Below are positions 6,936-8,745 of a DNA stretch of 8,745 nt, piece after piece. The notes under the pieces are model-generated. The model had not been told where the DNA came from. It made no database searches and saw nothing but the letters and a program-made list of their open reading frames with translations. Positions within the stretch are counted from its first letter, which is position 1, and every line of letters starts with the position of its first letter. Both the position numbers and the translations under genes were made by a program. Source of the stretch: Burkholderiales bacterium RIFCSPHIGHO2_12_FULL_61_11 (GTDB lineage Bacteria; Pseudomonadota; Gammaproteobacteria; Burkholderiales; Burkholderiaceae_C); assembly GCA_001770785.1 (NCBI GenBank), contig MERZ01000070.1:4375-13119 (forward strand). Direction: 5' to 3'.

Positions 6936-7499
6936 ATGCCTGAAATTGAATCCACTCTTAAAAAATCAGACCAGAACCTTATCTGGCTGGACTGCGAAAT
7001 GACCGGCCTGGACCCGGAAAAGGAACGCCTGATCGAAATCGCCGTGGTTGTCACCGGCCCGCAACTCACGCCGCGCATTGAGGGCCCGGTGCTCGTGATC
7101 CACCAGTCCGACGAATTGCTGGGGCAGATGGATAACTGGAACAAGGGCACGCACGGCCGCAGCGGGCTGATCGACAAGATCAAGGCCAGCACCTTGACTG
7201 AAGATGAAGCCGAAAAGCAGTTATTGGCCTTCCTTGCGAAGTACCTCCCCAAAGGCACTTCGCCGATGTGCGGCAACTCCATCAGCCAGGACCGGCGCTT
7301 TCTGGTCAAGTACATGCCCAGGCTCGAAGCGTTTTTTCACTACCGCAATGTGGATGTCAGCACCTTCAAGGAGTTGGCCAAGCGCTGGCGGCCCGAGGTT
7401 TACAGTGGTTTTAAAAAACGCCAAATGCATACCGCCCTGGCGGATGTGAATGAATCCATTGACGAGCTGGAATACTATCGGGAACACTTTTTGAAGTGA
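6936..7499 (+). CDS. orn: Oligoribonuclease (3'-5' exoribonuclease, DEDDh)
   Basis: Orn degrades very short RNAs (mainly dinucleotides) left by other ribonucleases, including pGpG from cyclic di-GMP breakdown. The product has 187 residues, close to the usual length. All DEDDh catalytic residues can be placed: D19 and E21 in [14 protein letters not shown]119 in [11 protein letters not shown], and H165 and D170 in [22 protein letters not shown] (66-80) and [13 protein letters not shown] are typical. The ATG has only a weak purine-rich site (GGCGAG, 6921-6926) nine bases upstream. The gene diverges from the protease gene across 35 bp, so its promoter must lie in that gap or inside the protease coding region. 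Confidence 0.97.
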   Translation: MPEIESTLKKSDQNLIWLDCEMTGLDPEKERLIEIAVVVTGPQLTPRIEGPVLVIHQSDELLGQMDNWNKGTHGRSGLIDKIKASTLTEDEAEKQLLAFLAKYLPKGTSPMCGNSISQDRRFLVKYMPRLEAFFHYRNVDVSTFKELAKRWRPEVYSGFKKRQMHTALADVNESIDELEYYREHFLK

Positions 7500-7649
7500 T
7501 TTGCAGGATTTTATGTAAATCAGGCTTCTAGCCCAATAGGAACGGATTAGCTCCTGCAATAATAGCAATGAGCCCCGTAACGGCGCGATTCATGATCGCG
7601 CTTTAACCTTTGGAAAACCAGGACACTGGTAAAAACCCCCGAACCGTGT
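7500..7649 (+). other. Non-coding stretch after orn
   Basis: No convincing gene is present. TTGCAGGA (7501-7508) pairs perfectly with TCCTGCAA (7552-7559) across a 43-base loop that contains a small GGCT/AGCC hairpin (7523-7533). The likely orn terminator and a dyad at 7617-7630 (ACCAG-GACA-CTGGT) follow. The dyad overlaps the -35 zone of the helicase promoter and could be an operator, though five-base arms are easily found by chance. Confidence 0.4.
7583..7604 (+). terminator. Possible orn terminator hairpin
   Basis: GCGCGAT (7583-7589) pairs perfectly with ATCGCGC (7595-7601) around the loop TCATG. The GC-rich stem is followed by only three T, then AACC and TTT. It lies about 80 nt after the orn stop. 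The short T-run makes it a weak intrinsic terminator at best. Confidence 0.35.
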
Positions 7650-7655
7650 CATAAT
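7627..7655 (+). promoter_or_regulatory. Putative promoter of the DEAD-box helicase gene
   Basis: CATAAT at 7650-7655 matches the -10 consensus at five of six positions. It is preceded by TG one base upstream (TGTCATAAT), an extended -10 feature that makes up for a poor -35. The -35 candidate at 17-bp spacing is TGGTAA (7627-7632), three of six. Transcription would begin near 7662, exactly where a chain of hairpins starts. The dyad at 7617-7630 overlaps the -35. Confidence 0.45.
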
Positions 7656-7661
7656 CGCCGA

Positions 7662-7880
7662 CTTGCAGCTCACAGGGTGCGCTGCATTTGTACATCTACC
7701 TCACACTTTTGGACTCTACTGACAGAGTCACCGCTTCAGGCATTCTTGCTGCCTGAACAGCATATTCGTTTGATGGTTGATGTTTTATTAACCATGAACG
7801 AAGCCTTCCGCATCGCGGGAGGTGGAGTTTCCTGCTCTTCGCCAAAAGCGTTGCGAGCAGGGGATTAGTGAGAAAAAAAC
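7662..7880 (+). promoter_or_regulatory. Highly structured 5' leader of the helicase mRNA (candidate cis-regulatory RNA)
   Basis: Six hairpins follow one another on the + strand. They are: 7664-7686 (TGCAGC/GCTGCA plus CAC/GTG); 7712-7729 (GACTCT/AGAGTC); 7735-7757 (TTCAGGCA/TGCCTGAA, perfect); 7765-7802 (TTCGTT/AACGAA below ATGGTTGAT/ATTAACCAT, 15 bp with one G-T pair and a 2x1 internal loop); 7804-7822 (CCTTCCGC/GCGGGAGG, triloop); and 7828-7864 (seven perfect pairs CCTGCTC/GAGCAGG, outer T-G pairs and an inner CGC/GCG). Only 25, 5, 7, 1 and 5 bases separate them. None is followed by a T-run, so they are not terminators. The last one pairs AGGGGA (7859-7864), the strongest Shine-Dalgarno-like segment. 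The pairings are read directly; the regulatory role is inferred. I recognise no named RNA family. Confidence 0.5.
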
Positions 7881-8745
7881 ATGACTGACTCTTTTGATGC
7901 TCGTGGCGACTTTTTGCCCGAAGCTATTACCGATACTTTTACCGACAACATTTCCGAGATCGAAACCAACGTGATTCCGGACTTTTCCGACGCGCCTGTT
8001 GAGGCAGAAACCTCGCTGGAAGCCATTGCGCCCGAGCCCAACGGCTTCGTGAAGCTGGGCCTGGCCAAGGAACTGCTGCAAGCTGTGGCCGACCTGGGTT
8101 TTGCCCAGCCAACCGCCGTGCAACTGGCCACCATCCCCAAAGCCATGCAGGCGATGGATGCTGATGCCAAAGCGGACAAATTCACCGACTTACTGGTTTC
8201 CAGCCAGACCGGTAGCGGCAAAACCGCCGCCTTCTTGCTGCCCGTGCTGCACACGCTGCTGATGCAGCAAGTTGACGCCGAGCGCAATGAACGCGCTGAA
8301 TTTGAGCGCCTGAGCGCCGAAGCCATCGCCCGGGGCGAAGCACCGCTGAAAAAGCCCAAGCGCAAAGACCCGACCAACGCCCGCAATTTCAAGGCCGCCA
8401 CACCCGGCGCGCTGATTTTGTGTCCGACCCGCGAGCTGGCCCAGCAAGTCTGCGCTGATGCGATCGATCTGGTGCGCCATTGCCGTGGCCTGCGCATTGC
8501 CAATGTGGTTGGCGGAATTCCTTACCAGCTGCAAATTGCCAAGCTGCAAAATGCTGACCTGGTGGTGGCCACGCCCGGCCGTCTGCTCGACTTGCAGCGC
8601 AGCATGCAGATCAAGCTCGACAAGGTGCAGTTCCTGGTGGTTGACGAAGCTGACCGCATGCTGGACCTCGGCTTTGCCGATGACCTGACCGAAGTCAACC
8701 AGCTGACCATTGAGCGCAAGCAGACCATGATGTTCAGCGCCACCT
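7881..8745 (+). CDS. DEAD-box ATP-dependent RNA helicase (partial, 3' end outside window)
   Basis: This is an ATP-dependent RNA helicase that remodels RNA and RNA-protein complexes in the cytoplasm. The first 288 codons are present, cut within helicase domain 1. An acidic, low-complexity N-terminal extension covers about 1-54. The Q motif follows, with F56 and GFAQPTAVQ (73-81). Then come motif I SSQTGSGKT (107-115), Ia PTRELAQQ (182-189), Ib TPGRLLD (231-237), motif II VVDEADRML (253-261) and motif III SAT (286-288). Between motifs I and Ia lies an extra charged segment (about 128-173) with KKPKRK. I recall similar insertions in Comamonadaceae homologues, so it is probably a clade feature. 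The ATG at 7881 is the first in-frame start after a stop at 7869-7871. A weak GTGAG (7868-7872) is the nearest ribosome-binding site. Confidence 0.95.
   Translation, partial: MTDSFDARGDFLPEAITDTFTDNISEIETNVIPDFSDAPVEAETSLEAIAPEPNGFVKLGLAKELLQAVADLGFAQPTAVQLATIPKAMQAMDADAKADKFTDLLVSSQTGSGKTAAFLLPVLHTLLMQQVDAERNERAEFERLSAEAIARGEAPLKKPKRKDPTNARNFKAATPGALILCPTRELAQQVCADAIDLVRHCRGLRIANVVGGIPYQLQIAKLQNADLVVATPGRLLDLQRSMQIKLDKVQFLVVDEADRMLDLGFADDLTEVNQLTIERKQTMMFSAT

Noticed and set aside
7677..7868. 63-codon GTG-started frame (and its inner ATG at 7794, 24 codons) in the helicase leader
   Set aside because: No ribosome-binding site at either start, composition unlike a protein, and the region is better explained by back-to-back hairpins; the inner ATG lies inside a stem. 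A short upstream frame cannot be fully excluded.

Overview
The window looks like an ordinary chromosomal segment of a betaproteobacterium, most likely a Comamonadaceae member (Rhodoferax/Polaromonas-like). This is inferred from remembered family resemblance of the proteins, notably the DEAD-box helicase, the CobD/AmpE-like membrane protein and the rpsP-rimM-trmD-rplS block. No database search was possible. Coding density is high and there is no sign of phage, transposon, CRISPR array, tRNA or rRNA.

Layout. (1) 1-2423: the ribosome and tRNA-maturation operon rpsP-rimM-trmD-rplS on the + strand, with a plausible promoter near 40 and a strong intrinsic terminator at 2388-2423. The 130-bp trmD-rplS gap holds a perfect TATAAT box, competing inverted repeats and a 31-codon reading frame that overlaps the trmD stop. 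(2) 2448-4256: two + strand genes, a NUDIX CoA pyrophosphatase-like hydrolase and a CobD/CbiB/AmpE-family membrane protein. (3) 4312-6900: a tight - strand operon read as Ste24-like M48 protease, then pterin-4a-carbinolamine dehydratase, then the ribosome-assembly GTPase rsgA. The last two are joined by a TTGA stop/start overlap. (4) 6936-7499: orn (oligoribonuclease), divergent from the protease with only 35 bp between them. (5) 7500-7880: a 381-bp non-coding stretch. (6) 7881 to the right edge: the first 288 codons of a DEAD-box RNA helicase, cut by the window.

The shared theme is RNA and ribosome metabolism: ribosomal proteins S16 and L19, the 30S maturation factors RimM and RsgA, the tRNA methyltransferase TrmD, the RNA-fragment nuclease Orn and an RNA helicase. 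In E. coli rsgA and orn are divergent neighbours; here the protease and dehydratase genes lie between them.

The strongest unexplained signal is the helicase leader. After a plausible extended -10 promoter (7650-7655), six hairpins fill most of the roughly 219 nt before the start codon, and the last one pairs the G-rich segment closest to it. This resembles a structured cis-regulatory RNA, perhaps one the helicase itself could remodel. I do not recognise it as a named RNA family.
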